From CAIOYC01 sp965277345 (lineage in GTDB: Bacteria; Pseudomonadota; Alphaproteobacteria; Caulobacterales; Caulobacteraceae): a stretch of DNA of 64,000 nt. The notes beneath the pieces are model-generated. The model had not been told where the DNA came from. It did no database searches and saw only the letters and a list, made by a program, of their open reading frames with translations. This document shows positions 53,194 through 60,973 of the stretch, piece by piece. Each line of letters opens with the position of its first letter. The stretch's first letter is position 1. A program made the translations under genes and the position numbers. Location: positions 62,001-126,000 of the forward strand of contig CBDICI010000001.1 of NCBI GenBank assembly GCA_965277345.1, written 5' to 3'.

Positions 53194-54009
53194 ATGACCC
53201 TGGCCGACGCCGACCTCGCCGCTTTCGAGACCTTTGCGCTTGAGTTGGCGAAGGCGGCCAGCGACGCCATCCTGCCCTTGTTTCGCGCCGAGAACGGGAT
53301 GGAGGACAAGGGCGCCGCCAAAAACGGCGCGTTCGATCCCGTCACTCTGGCCGACCGCGGCGCGGAGGCCGCCATCCGACGCGTGATCGCCGAGCGCTTT
53401 CCCGACCACGGGGTGATCGGCGAGGAGTATGGCGAGGATCGTCCGGAGGCGGAGTGCGTCTGGGTGCTGGACCCCATCGACGGCACCCGCGCCTTCATCG
53501 CCGGCCTGCCGCTGTGGACCACGCTGATCGCGCTTCGCCATCGGGGCCGCCCGGTGGTGGGCGCCATCGGCCAATCCTATGTTGGCGAGGTGTTCATCGG
53601 CTCGCGGCGGGGGGCGAGCCTGGTGCGCGGCGGCGATCTTTATCCTCTGCGCGTTCGCCCCTGCCCGTCGCTGTCGCAGGCGCTGATCGCCACCACCGAC
53701 CCGGACATTTTCCAGGGCGCCGCGGCGGCGGCGTGGCGCCGCGTGCGGGCGCAGGCGAAGCTGGCGCGCTATGGTTGCGACGCCTACGCCTACGCCATGG
53801 TCGCCATGGGCGCGCTGGATGCGGTGGTCGAGACTGGGCTGAAGGCCTGGGACGTAGAGGCGGCCATCCCCCTGATCGAGGGCGCCGGCGGCTTCATCAC
53901 CCACTGGAACGGCGCAGCCATCGGCCAAGACGGCGGCGACATGCTCATCGCCGGCGACGCCCACGTCCGCGACGAAGCGCTGGCGCTATTGGACATCGGC
54001 TGGAAATAG
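53194..54009 (+). CDS. hisN: Histidinol-phosphatase HisN-type inositol-monophosphatase-family enzyme, 271 aa
   Basis: An IMPase-fold Mg-dependent phosphatase. The metal ligands lie in VIGEEYGEDRPEAECVWVLDPIDGTRAFIAGLPLWTTLIAL and in the C-terminal KAWDVEAAIPLIEGAGGFIT. The overall pattern, with PVTLADRGAEAAIRRVI, matches the HisN-type histidinol-phosphatase branch used for histidine synthesis in actinobacteria and many alphaproteobacteria. A broader inositol or nucleotide phosphatase role cannot be excluded from sequence. Confidence 0.8.
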   Translation: MTLADADLAAFETFALELAKAASDAILPLFRAENGMEDKGAAKNGAFDPVTLADRGAEAAIRRVIAERFPDHGVIGEEYGEDRPEAECVWVLDPIDGTRAFIAGLPLWTTLIALRHRGRPVVGAIGQSYVGEVFIGSRRGASLVRGGDLYPLRVRPCPSLSQALIATTDPDIFQGAAAAAWRRVRAQAKLARYGCDAYAYAMVAMGALDAVVETGLKAWDVEAAIPLIEGAGGFITHWNGAAIGQDGGDMLIAGDAHVRDEALALLDIGWK

Positions 54010-54026
54010 TGAACGGCGACACTATT

Positions 54027-54069
54027 CGTCATGCGGGGGAACGAGCCTGCTCGCGTCTCGACCGAAGGG
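54027..54069. repeat. Dispersed palindromic repeat (family A, degenerate)
   Basis: TTCGTCATGCGGGGGAACGA, then GCCTGCTCGCGTCTCGACCG. It is closest to the 39,530 unit (GTCATGCTGAGGAACGAGCT, GCTCGCGTCTCGA). It lies between hisN and the nucleoside transporter gene. Confidence 0.55.
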
Positions 54070-54163
54070 CGGCGACGCCGACACCTAAAAGCGACCCCGA
54101 CGGCGCCCCTTCCCTCCGCCGCCCAAGCCTCTAAGGTCGGCGTTCGAGCGAGCCGGGGGCCAG

Positions 54164-55441
54164 GTGGGGATCGAGAATGCGCAGAGCCTGGTGGGCGTCG
54201 CCGTCGTGGTGGCCCTCTGCTGGCTGCTGTCGGAGGACCGGCGGCGCTTCCCGTGGAAACTGGCCATCGGCGCGCTGGTGGTCCAGGTCGCCCTGGTGCT
54301 GCTGCTGTTCGGCTTTCCCCCGGCGCGGAGCGCGTTGCAGGGCGTCGGCGCGGCGGTGGACGGGCTGTCCGGCTCGACCCAGGCCGGGACCGCCTTCGTG
54401 TTCGGCTATCTGGCCGGGACCGACCAGCCGTTCCCCACCGGCGTGGCCGGCGCACCGTTCATCTTTGCGTTCCGCGTGCTGCCGGTGATCCTGGTGGTGT
54501 GCGCCCTCTCGGCCCTGCTCTGGCATCTGAAGGTGCTGCAGTGGGTGACCCGCGCGTTCGGCTTCGCCTTCCAGAAGACGCTCGGCCTGCGCGGGCCGCC
54601 CGCCCTGGCCATCGGCGCCACCATCTTCATGGGTCAAGTGGAGGGGCCGATCTTCATCCGCGCCTATCTGGACAAGCTGTCGCGCTCGGAGCTGTTCATG
54701 CTGATGGCCGTGGGCATGAGCTGCGTTTCCGGCTCCACCATGGTGGCCTACGCCACCATCCTGAAGGCGACCCTGCCCAATGCCGCGGCCCACGTGCTGA
54801 CCGCCTCGCTGATCTCCGCGCCCGCCGGCGTGCTGCTGGCGCGGATCATGGTCCCGGCCGGACCGGCGGAGGCGGGGGGCGAGAAGCCCTTCGGCGACGA
54901 CAACAAGTACGACAGCGCCATCGACGCGGTCAGCCACGGCATCGGCGACGGGCTGCAGGTGGTGCTCAACGTGGGCGCGACCCTGATCGTGTTCGTGGCC
55001 TTCGTCGCTCTCGCCGACCGGCTGTTGGGCGTGATTCCGCCCCTCGGCGGCGCGCCGGTGACCATCGAGCGCGTCTTGGGCATCCTGTTCGCGCCCCTGG
55101 CCTGGGCGATCGGCGCGCCGTGGCGGGAGGCCTCCACCGCGGGCGGGCTGCTCGGGACCAAGCTGGTGCTGACCGAGTTCACCGCCTTCATCAAGCTCGG
55201 CGCCATTCCCGCCGACCAGCTTTCCGAACGCACGCGGATGATCATGACCTATGCGCTCTGCGGCTTCGCCAACATCGGGTCGGTGGGCATCAACGTCTCG
55301 GGCTTCAGCGTCCTGGCGCCGGACCGCAGGAGCGAGATCCTGGCCCTGGTGTGGAAGGCGCTGATCGCCGGCTTTCTCGCCACCTGCCTGACCGCGTCCA
55401 TCGTCGGCGTGATACCGCAAAGCCTGTTCCACGGAGGATGA
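54164..55441 (+). CDS. Concentrative nucleoside transporter, CNT/NupC family, 425 aa
   Basis: Na+ or H+-coupled nucleoside uptake in the inner membrane. An N-terminal membrane helix (SLVGVAVVVALCWLLSEDRRRFPW) and gate region precede the conserved core: GATIFMGQVEGPIFIRAYLDKLSRSELFMLMAVGMSCVSGSTMVAYATIL and MTYALCGFANIGSVGINVSG. The GTG start at 54164 matches the short CNT N-terminus. It overlaps nothing but is only 4 nt from the GST gene. Confidence 0.93.
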   Translation: MGIENAQSLVGVAVVVALCWLLSEDRRRFPWKLAIGALVVQVALVLLLFGFPPARSALQGVGAAVDGLSGSTQAGTAFVFGYLAGTDQPFPTGVAGAPFIFAFRVLPVILVVCALSALLWHLKVLQWVTRAFGFAFQKTLGLRGPPALAIGATIFMGQVEGPIFIRAYLDKLSRSELFMLMAVGMSCVSGSTMVAYATILKATLPNAAAHVLTASLISAPAGVLLARIMVPAGPAEAGGEKPFGDDNKYDSAIDAVSHGIGDGLQVVLNVGATLIVFVAFVALADRLLGVIPPLGGAPVTIERVLGILFAPLAWAIGAPWREASTAGGLLGTKLVLTEFTAFIKLGAIPADQLSERTRMIMTYALCGFANIGSVGINVSGFSVLAPDRRSEILALVWKALIAGFLATCLTASIVGVIPQSLFHGG

Positions 55442-55445
55442 CCCC

Positions 55446-56063
55446 ATGAAACTCTACGACAGCCGCCGCGCCCCCAATCCCCGCCGGGTACGCTGGTTCA
55501 TGGCGGAGAAGGGCATCACCGAGATCGAGGTGGTGCAGATCGACTTCTTCAAGGGCGAACATCGCACGCCGGACTATATCGCCAAGGTGGGCCTGCCCGT
55601 GGCGCCGGCGCTGGAGCTGGACGACGGCATGGTGATCACCGAAAGCGTCGCCATCTGCCGCTATCTGGAAAGCCTCTATCCCGAGCCCAACCTGTTCGGC
55701 CAGGGCGCGAAGGAGACGGCGGTGATCGAGATGTGGACCCGCCGGGCGGAGATGCTGCTGGCCACGCCGCTGATGATGGCGGTGCGCCACGGCCACCCGG
55801 CCCTGGCCGCGCTGGAGACCCAGGTTCCGGAAGTGGCGCAGACCAACCGCGCCGGCGCCGAGCGGGCGATCAAGCTGTTCGACCGCCGCCTGGCGGACAG
55901 CCCCTTCATCGCCGGCGAGCGGGTGACCATGGCGGACATCATCGCCTTCACCGGCCTCGACTTCGCCCGCATGGTCCAGTTCCAAGCCCCGGAAGGCGCC
56001 ATGAACTTCCACCGCTGGGCCGAGACCATGCGCGCCCGCCCGGCGGCCGGGGCCGGCGCCTGA
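55446..56063 (+). CDS. Glutathione S-transferase family protein, 205 aa
   Basis: The thioredoxin-like N-domain (MKLYDSRRAPNPRRVRWFMAEKG) has the conserved cis-Pro region PVAPALELDDGMVITESVAICRYLESLYPEPNLFG. An all-helical C-domain follows, with SPFIAGERVTMADIIAFTGLDFARM (N-capping box S/T-x-x-D). The substrate is unknown. It is probably co-transcribed with the nucleoside transporter gene. Confidence 0.88.
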   Translation: MKLYDSRRAPNPRRVRWFMAEKGITEIEVVQIDFFKGEHRTPDYIAKVGLPVAPALELDDGMVITESVAICRYLESLYPEPNLFGQGAKETAVIEMWTRRAEMLLATPLMMAVRHGHPALAALETQVPEVAQTNRAGAERAIKLFDRRLADSPFIAGERVTMADIIAFTGLDFARMVQFQAPEGAMNFHRWAETMRARPAAGAGA

Positions 56064-56064
56064 T

Positions 56065-56208
56065 CGGCGAGCCGAGATGCCGTTCCTGGCCTCCCGCGAC
56101 CGAATGTACGAATACGCCTGCCACGAGGGCAACTATTCCATGCGCGGCATCCTGGCCGGCGCCCGCAAGGTGGAGGCCGACGCGGCGGCGAAACGGGTGG
56201 GGCGCTAA
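56065..56208 (+). pseudogene. C-terminal remnant of a conserved hypothetical protein
   Basis: The frame reads RRAEMPFLASRDRMYEYACHEGNYSMRGILAGARKVEADA and stops at 56206-56208. FEYACHEGNY-M--ILAGAR is the characteristic C-terminus of a larger family of secreted hypothetical proteins, and the preceding AEMPF matches its WTAE-P stretch. Homology therefore begins upstream of the only ATG (56077) and is cut off at the GST stop. The N-terminal bulk is gone, so this is a degraded gene fragment. A 43-residue product from ATG 56077 is possible. Confidence 0.6.
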
Positions 56209-56246
56209 AGCATGGTTCACGGTCAAATTGAACCGATCAGGGTCTA
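56207..56246. repeat. Dispersed hairpin repeat (family B, hybrid copy)
   Basis: TAAAGCATGGTTCACGGTC followed by TTGAACCGATCAGGGTCTAG. The right half matches the second hairpin at 33,050-33,091. The left half resembles the TAGAGCATGAT arm of the first hairpin. It supplies stop-codon sequence to the converging amidohydrolase gene. Confidence 0.65.
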
Positions 56247-56999
56247 GCGTGCTGCGCTCTCGATCATCGGCGCCAGGAGCCGCGCCACCCGCTCCACGCC
56301 CTCTTCGTCGGCGATGAGGTCCTGACGGACCTCCAGTTCCAGATAGTCGAGGCCCCGCGCGCGGGCGTGGCGGGCGGCGGAATAGTCGGTCTCGTCCATG
56401 GTATAGGGCTGGTTGTCGCCCACCACCGCCCCCGGCGCCTGGCGAAGCCGGGCCAGCATGGCGTCGGAGAAGGGCGAGTCTCCCGCGTGCAGCACGCCGA
56501 AGGTCCAGGGGCGATCCTGGCCGTTCAGGCGCGGGGTGAAGCTGTGGATGAACAGGAGAATGGCAGGCTGGGCACCGGCGGGGCGCCGGTCCAGCGCGTC
56601 GGCGATGGCCTGGTGATAGGGCGCGTGGACCTGCGCCAGCCGAGCCGCCGCCTCGGCCTGCGTCAGGTCGAGGTTTGCGGGGATGGGCGTCCCGTCGCTG
56701 ACCTCCAGGATCGAGTCCGCACGTCCCGGCGCCCGGTTGCAGTCGATCACCAGCCGCGAATAGGCCTGCGCGATCACCGTCGCATCGAGCCTGTCGCCGA
56801 GGCGCCGGCTGAGCGCGCCGGCGCCGATGTCCCAGGCGATGTGGCGCGCGAACGCCTCTGGCGGCAGGCCGAGATCGCCCAGCCGCGCCGGGACGGCGCG
56901 CCCGGCGTGGTCGCAGGTGATCAGGAACCGGCCCCCGGCGCCCAATCGGTGCGCAATCACCGGGTCCGCGTCGATTTCGCCGAAGCGTCGCATAACCAT
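56244..56999 (-). CDS. N-formylglutamate amidohydrolase family protein, 251 aa
   Basis: Zn-dependent hydrolase fold of the FGase family. It shows RFLITCDHAGRAVPARLGDLGLP, RHIAWDIGAGALSRRLGDRLDATVIAQAYSRLVIDCNR, ILLFIHSFTPRLNG and a C-terminal YLELEVRQDLIADEEGVERVARLL. The natural substrate of these stand-alone versions is uncertain, as no hut genes are nearby. ATG 56999 (MVMRR) or 56993 are both possible; longer in-frame extension runs antisense through the transglutaminase gene. Confidence 0.85.
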   Translation of the reverse strand: MVMRRFGEIDADPVIAHRLGAGGRFLITCDHAGRAVPARLGDLGLPPEAFARHIAWDIGAGALSRRLGDRLDATVIAQAYSRLVIDCNRAPGRADSILEVSDGTPIPANLDLTQAEAAARLAQVHAPYHQAIADALDRRPAGAQPAILLFIHSFTPRLNGQDRPWTFGVLHAGDSPFSDAMLARLRQAPGAVVGDNQPYTMDETDYSAARHARARGLDYLELEVRQDLIADEEGVERVARLLAPMIESAAR

Positions 57000-57029
57000 T
57001 GCTAAAGAATCATCGTTACCGTCGGCGAC

Positions 57030-57944
57030 ATGGCGATCCTCCATATCAGACACGTCACCACCTATCGCTACCGCAAGCCGGTTCGCTTGGGCGAGCACCG
57101 GCTGATGGTGCGGCCCAAGGAGAGCTACGACCAGCGCGTCCTGTCCTCGGAGCTCGCCATCTCGCCCGAGCCGGCCGAGCTCCGCTATGTGCACGACGTG
57201 TTCGGCAACTGCGTCGGCGTGGTGCGTTTCGATACCCCCGCCGACCGGCTCAGCTTCGAGAGCACCGTGCTCCTGGAGCACACCCCGACCCCGCCGGCGG
57301 CCGACCCGGACGAGGTGATCGCCCAGGGCGCCGCCACCTTCCCCTTCGCCTATGGGCCGGAAGACATGCCGGACCTGCTGCGCTCCATCGAGCGGCATCA
57401 CGCCGATCCCGCCCGCGCGGTGGACGCCTGGGCGCGGCGGTTCGTAAGCTGGAACGGCCGCACGCCCGTGCTCGGCCTGCTCACCGAGATGACCCGCGCC
57501 ATCCACGGCGAGTTCACCTATGCACGCCGGCTGGACGCGGGTACGCAGACCCCGGCGCAGACCCTGGCGTGCGGATCGGGCGCCTGCCGGGACTTCGCCG
57601 TGCTGATGATCGAGGCGGCGCGCAGCCTCGGCCTCGCCGCACGGTTCGTCTCCGGATACATTTACTGTCCGCCGCGTTCCGGAATCGAGGCGCGGGTGGG
57701 CGGTGGCCATACGCACGCCTGGGTCCAGGTCTATCTGCCGAGCTGCGGGTGGGTGGAGTTCGATCCCACCAACGGCATCGTCGGCAACCAGGACCTGATC
57801 CGCGTGGCCGTGGTGCGCGATCCGCGCCAGGCCGTACCGCTGAGCGGGTCATGGGACGGCGCGGCCGAAGACTATCTGGGCATGGAGGTCGAGGTCGATC
57901 TGCAGGCCGAGCCTATGCCCCTTCCCATCCGTAAGGTCGCCTGA
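57030..57944 (+). CDS. Transglutaminase-like cysteine protease-fold protein, 304 aa
   Basis: An N-terminal bacterial transglutaminase-associated beta domain (LHIRHVTTYRYRKPVRLGEHRLMVRPKES) is followed by the catalytic core (about 150-255). The complete triad is visible: Cys in CGSGACRDFAVLMIEAARSLG, His in GGGHTHAWVQVYLPSCGWVEFDPTNG, Asp in FDPT. It has no signal peptide. Such proteins are thought to be proteases or amidases. It is paired with a second member 29 nt downstream and divergent from the amidohydrolase. Confidence 0.88.
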   Translation: MAILHIRHVTTYRYRKPVRLGEHRLMVRPKESYDQRVLSSELAISPEPAELRYVHDVFGNCVGVVRFDTPADRLSFESTVLLEHTPTPPAADPDEVIAQGAATFPFAYGPEDMPDLLRSIERHHADPARAVDAWARRFVSWNGRTPVLGLLTEMTRAIHGEFTYARRLDAGTQTPAQTLACGSGACRDFAVLMIEAARSLGLAARFVSGYIYCPPRSGIEARVGGGHTHAWVQVYLPSCGWVEFDPTNGIVGNQDLIRVAVVRDPRQAVPLSGSWDGAAEDYLGMEVEVDLQAEPMPLPIRKVA

Positions 57945-57973
57945 CGGCCTTCGCGGCCGTTTCAGGACAGACC

Positions 57974-58777
57974 ATGAAAATCCGCGCCGGGTTCGAGATC
58001 GATTACGACTGCCCGGCCCCCGCGCCGCTGCTCCTGATGCTCAGCGTCCGGCCGGACCGGGCGGGGGACCTGATCACGCCGGACGTGCTGAAGGTCGATC
58101 CGCCGGCCCCGGTGCATCGGTATCTGGACCAGTTCGGCAACCTGTGCAGCCGGGTCCTGGCGCCGGCGGGGCTGGTCACCTTCTCCGCCGACTTCCTGAT
58201 CCATGACAGCGGCGCGCCCGATCCGGTTCCCGATCACGCCATACAGCACCCGGTGCAGGACCTGCCGGACGACGCCATCGTCTATCTCCTCGGCAGCCGC
58301 TATTGCGAGACCGACCGGCTCAGCGAGATCGCCTGGAGCCTGTTCGGCGATACACCGCTGGGCTGGCCCCGGGTGCAGGCGATCATCGGCTATACCCACG
58401 AGCGCATCGCTTTCGGCTATCGCCACGCCCGCGCCACGCGCACCGCCTTTGAGGCCTATGAGGAGCGGCATGGGGTGTGCCGCGACTACGCCCACCTCGC
58501 CGTCGCCTTCTGTCGCTGCATGAACATTCCCGCGCGCTATTGCACGGGCTATCTCGGCGACATCGGCGTGCCGGTGAACGGCGAGATGGATTTCAGCGCC
58601 TGGCTTGAGGTCTATCTCGGCGGACGCTGGTGGACGGTGGACGCGCGCCACAACCGGCCGCGCATCGGCCGGATCGTCATGGCGCGGGGCCGCGACGCCA
58701 CCGACGTGGCTATCGCCACCACCTTCGGCTCCACCCGGCTGGCCCGCTTCAAGGTGATCACCGAAGAGGTGGGATAG
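57974..58777 (+). CDS. Transglutaminase-like protein lacking the usual catalytic His, 267 aa
   Basis: A second transglutaminase-fold protein. The N-domain (KIRAGFEIDYDCPAPAPLLLMLSVRP) is followed by the Cys motif RHGVCRDYAHLAVAFCRCMNIPARYCTGYL. The region equivalent to HAW reads DFSAWLEVYLGGRWWTVDARHN, so Ser replaces the His seen in its neighbour, while the following Asp is kept. My recollection is that a related subfamily has AAW here, so this may be a family trait and not a mutation. It is probably co-transcribed with the preceding paralogue. Confidence 0.85.
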   Translation: MKIRAGFEIDYDCPAPAPLLLMLSVRPDRAGDLITPDVLKVDPPAPVHRYLDQFGNLCSRVLAPAGLVTFSADFLIHDSGAPDPVPDHAIQHPVQDLPDDAIVYLLGSRYCETDRLSEIAWSLFGDTPLGWPRVQAIIGYTHERIAFGYRHARATRTAFEAYEERHGVCRDYAHLAVAFCRCMNIPARYCTGYLGDIGVPVNGEMDFSAWLEVYLGGRWWTVDARHNRPRIGRIVMARGRDATDVAIATTFGSTRLARFKVITEEVG

Positions 58778-58853
58778 GGCACGACGCGATCGGCGCCGCT
58801 GAGGATCGCCGGTCGTCTCACCTCCTATCCTCCCCTGCGCAGCGGGGAAGAGC

Positions 58854-59927
58854 TCAGCCCACCATTTCCACGGTCACCGGTTCGCCGCGCCTTAGTGCGC
58901 GGGCGGCTTTTCGGCCGATGAGTTGCGGCAAGAGCTTGGGGGCGAGGCCGTAGCCGGGGCGGATGGAGCGGATGTCCGCTTCGGTGAGCGCCGTCCCGGC
59001 CGGCACGTCGCGCACCACATAGAGCGAGCGGCGGAACTGCATGTTGCCGCGCTCCACCTCGCCGCGGCGCAGTACGGGCTCGCCCAGCGCCTCCCATGCC
59101 TGGCGGCAATCCTCCACCAGACGTTTCAGCTCGTCCGGCTCCAGGCTGAAGGCGCTGTCGGGGCCGCCGTCGGCGCGAGCCAGGGTGAAGTGCTTCTCGA
59201 CGATGCAGGCGCCGAGCGCGATGGCCGCCACCGCCGCCGCCGTGCCGGGCGTGTGGTCGGAAAGGCCGACCGGGCAGCCGTAGCGCTCCGCCAGCATCGG
59301 GATGGCGCGCAGATTGGCGTCGGCGAAGGCGGCGGGATAGGCGGAGACGCAGTGGAGCAGGGCGGTGCACGCCGGGCCGCCGGCCGCCTCCAGCGCCTCG
59401 GCGATCTCCACCTCGGTGGTCATGCCGGTGGAGACGATCATCGGCTTGCCGGAGCGCGCCGCGCGGCGGATCAGCGGCAGGTCGATGGCCTCGAACGAGG
59501 CGATCTTAAAGGCCGGCGCCTCCAGCCGCTCCAGCAACTCCACCGCGCTGGCGTCGAAGGGGGAGGAGAACACGATCAGCCCCAGCGCACGGGCGTGGGC
59601 GAACAGGGCCTCGTGCCACTCATAGGGCGTCTGCGCCTCGCCATACAGGTCGTGCAGGGTGCGCCCGGCCCAGAGGCCGCCCTCGATGCGGAAGCCCGGA
59701 CCGTCGTGGTCGAGGGTGATGGTGTCGGGCGTATAGGTCTGCAGCTTGATCGCCTCGGCGCCCGCCGCGGCGGCGGCGTCGACCAGGCGCAGCGCCCGCT
59801 CCAGACTGGCGTTATGGTTGCCCGACAGCTCGGCGATGACGAAGGGCGGGCAGGCGCGCCCGATCTCGCGACCGGCGATAGCGAAAGACGTGTGGGCGAA
59901 AGGCGGGGGGGCGAAAGACGCGGTCAT
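58854..59927 (-). CDS. pseI: Pseudaminic acid synthase PseI (NeuB family), 357 aa
   Basis: Condenses phosphoenolpyruvate with a 6-deoxy-AltdiNAc sugar to pseudaminic acid, used for flagellin or surface glycosylation. The TIM barrel shows PPFVIAELSGNHNASLERALRLVDAAAAAGAEAIKLQTYTPDTITLD, FKIASFEAIDLPLIRRAA, VGLSDHTPG and ACIVEKHFTLAR. A C-terminal SAF antifreeze-like domain follows. AELSGNHN favours PseI over sialic-acid NeuB (AEIGxNH). The divergent partner is a truncated GNAT gene that may be pseH. Confidence 0.9.
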   Translation of the reverse strand: MTASFAPPPFAHTSFAIAGREIGRACPPFVIAELSGNHNASLERALRLVDAAAAAGAEAIKLQTYTPDTITLDHDGPGFRIEGGLWAGRTLHDLYGEAQTPYEWHEALFAHARALGLIVFSSPFDASAVELLERLEAPAFKIASFEAIDLPLIRRAARSGKPMIVSTGMTTEVEIAEALEAAGGPACTALLHCVSAYPAAFADANLRAIPMLAERYGCPVGLSDHTPGTAAAVAAIALGACIVEKHFTLARADGGPDSAFSLEPDELKRLVEDCRQAWEALGEPVLRRGEVERGNMQFRRSLYVVRDVPAGTALTEADIRSIRPGYGLAPKLLPQLIGRKAARALRRGEPVTVEMVG

Positions 59928-60020
59928 TCACGGTCCTTTCACCGAAGGGAGACGCTGTATGGCTAGAAGACTCGGCAAGTTTGGTTAACACTTCCCCCTC
60001 TCACTCCTTCCTTGGCGTGC

Positions 60021-60199
60021 ATGATCGAGCTTCGCGACATTGAGCCTGACGATCTCGACCGCCTGTTCCAGTGGCGTATCGAGCCGGAGGTGGACCGGTG
60101 GATGTACAGCCATCCCCCCACCTTCGAGGCGCATGAGACCTGGTTCTCCGCCTTCCTGCTGGACCCGGACCGCAAGGGCTGGATCATCACCCTCGCGGG
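60021..60199 (+). pseudogene. Truncated GNAT acetyltransferase (possibly pseH), cut at the junction
   Basis: MIELRDIEPDDLDRLFQWRIEPEVDRWMYSHPPTFEAHETWF...KGWIITLAG is a typical GNAT N-terminus, consistent with PseH-like enzymes and with the adjacent pseI. Homology stops at about codon 60. The frame then reads SSSR and ends at 60213-60215 inside foreign sequence. The acetyl-CoA-binding half is missing. This is most likely an assembly break and not a natural pseudogene. Confidence 0.75.
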
Positions 60200-60202
60200 T
60201 TC
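60195..60202. other. Sequence junction between two unrelated genomic backgrounds
   Basis: On the left a GNAT gene loses its 3' half. On the right a 2-hydroxyacyl-CoA dehydratase gene lacks its 5' half. Both truncations coincide within a few bases. No repeat, insertion sequence, tRNA or integrase is present. Genes to the left are alphaproteobacterial in type; those to the right look actinobacterial. A chimeric contig join is the simplest explanation. Confidence 0.75.
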
Positions 60203-60931
60203 ATCGAGTCGATGACCAAGCGCCCGTTCGACTGGGACAAGCTCCACGAGGCGATGTGGTACATCAAGCGCGCGGCCGAGCTGCGCCAGGAGGGGTTGGA
60301 GCTGTGCCGCCGGGCGCCGACGCCGGCGACCTATTGGGACTGGGTGTCGAGCATCGCGCCGATCAACTTCATGCCCGGCAACCAGGCGCTCGTCGACTAC
60401 TTCCAGGCGGTCAAGGACGAGATCGAGCAGCGGTTGCGCGACGGCGTGTCGGCGGTTCCGAACGAGAAGTACCGGCTGTACTTCGACGGGATCATGAACT
60501 GGAACAAGCTCGGCTGGCTGGCGCGCAAGACCGCCGAGATGAACGCTGCGGTTGTCTGTGGTCGCTATATCAACCACGCGTTCTGGCAGGAGCCGCACCT
60601 GATCGATGCTGACGATCCGGTGCTCGGCATGGCCCAGCACTACCTGTTGTGCCCGACCAATCATGGCGCCAAGACCCTGCGTGACCTGATGGTCCGCGAC
60701 TGTCAGGACTACGGTGTCGACGGCGTCATGTTCCACGCCACCCGGACCTGTCGCGCGTTCACCGGGCCGCAGCACGTGCTCGCCGAGCACGTGCAGAACG
60801 TGCTCGGGGTGCAGACGATGTTCTTCGAGGGCGACGTCGCCGATGCCTCGTTCTACAAGGACGAGGTGCTCGAGAGTCGCCTGGAGGCGATGCTCGAGGC
60901 GATCGACGTGCGCCGGATGAACGCCAACTAG
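60200..60931 (+). CDS. 2-hydroxyacyl-CoA dehydratase/benzoyl-CoA reductase subunit (HgdB/BcrC family), C-terminal part
   Basis: The open frame enters from the junction as FIESMTKRPFDWDKLHEAMWYIKRAAEL, which is mid-protein family sequence, so ATG 60212 is not the true start. The rest is the C-terminal half of a D-type subunit: LLCPTNHGAKTLRDLMVRDCQDYGVDGVMFHATRTCRAF (a cluster-ligand Cys) and MFFEGDVADASFYKDEVLESRLEAMLEAI. Complete members are about 380-430 residues; about 240 remain. Partners use ATP-driven one-electron reduction supplied by the activator encoded next. The substrate cannot be decided (benzoyl-CoA-like or 2-hydroxyacyl-CoA). Confidence 0.85.
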   Translation, partial: FIESMTKRPFDWDKLHEAMWYIKRAAELRQEGLELCRRAPTPATYWDWVSSIAPINFMPGNQALVDYFQAVKDEIEQRLRDGVSAVPNEKYRLYFDGIMNWNKLGWLARKTAEMNAAVVCGRYINHAFWQEPHLIDADDPVLGMAQHYLLCPTNHGAKTLRDLMVRDCQDYGVDGVMFHATRTCRAFTGPQHVLAEHVQNVLGVQTMFFEGDVADASFYKDEVLESRLEAMLEAIDVRRMNAN

Positions 60932-60973
60932 TAGGGAATCGGGCGGACGCGAACGGTGTCGAAGGGAGCAGCC

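Noticed and set aside
59959..59988. Nine-codon minicistron MARRLGKFG between pseI and the GNAT fragment
   Set aside because: It has a plausible ribosome-binding site but is too short to support, with no sign of attenuation logic.
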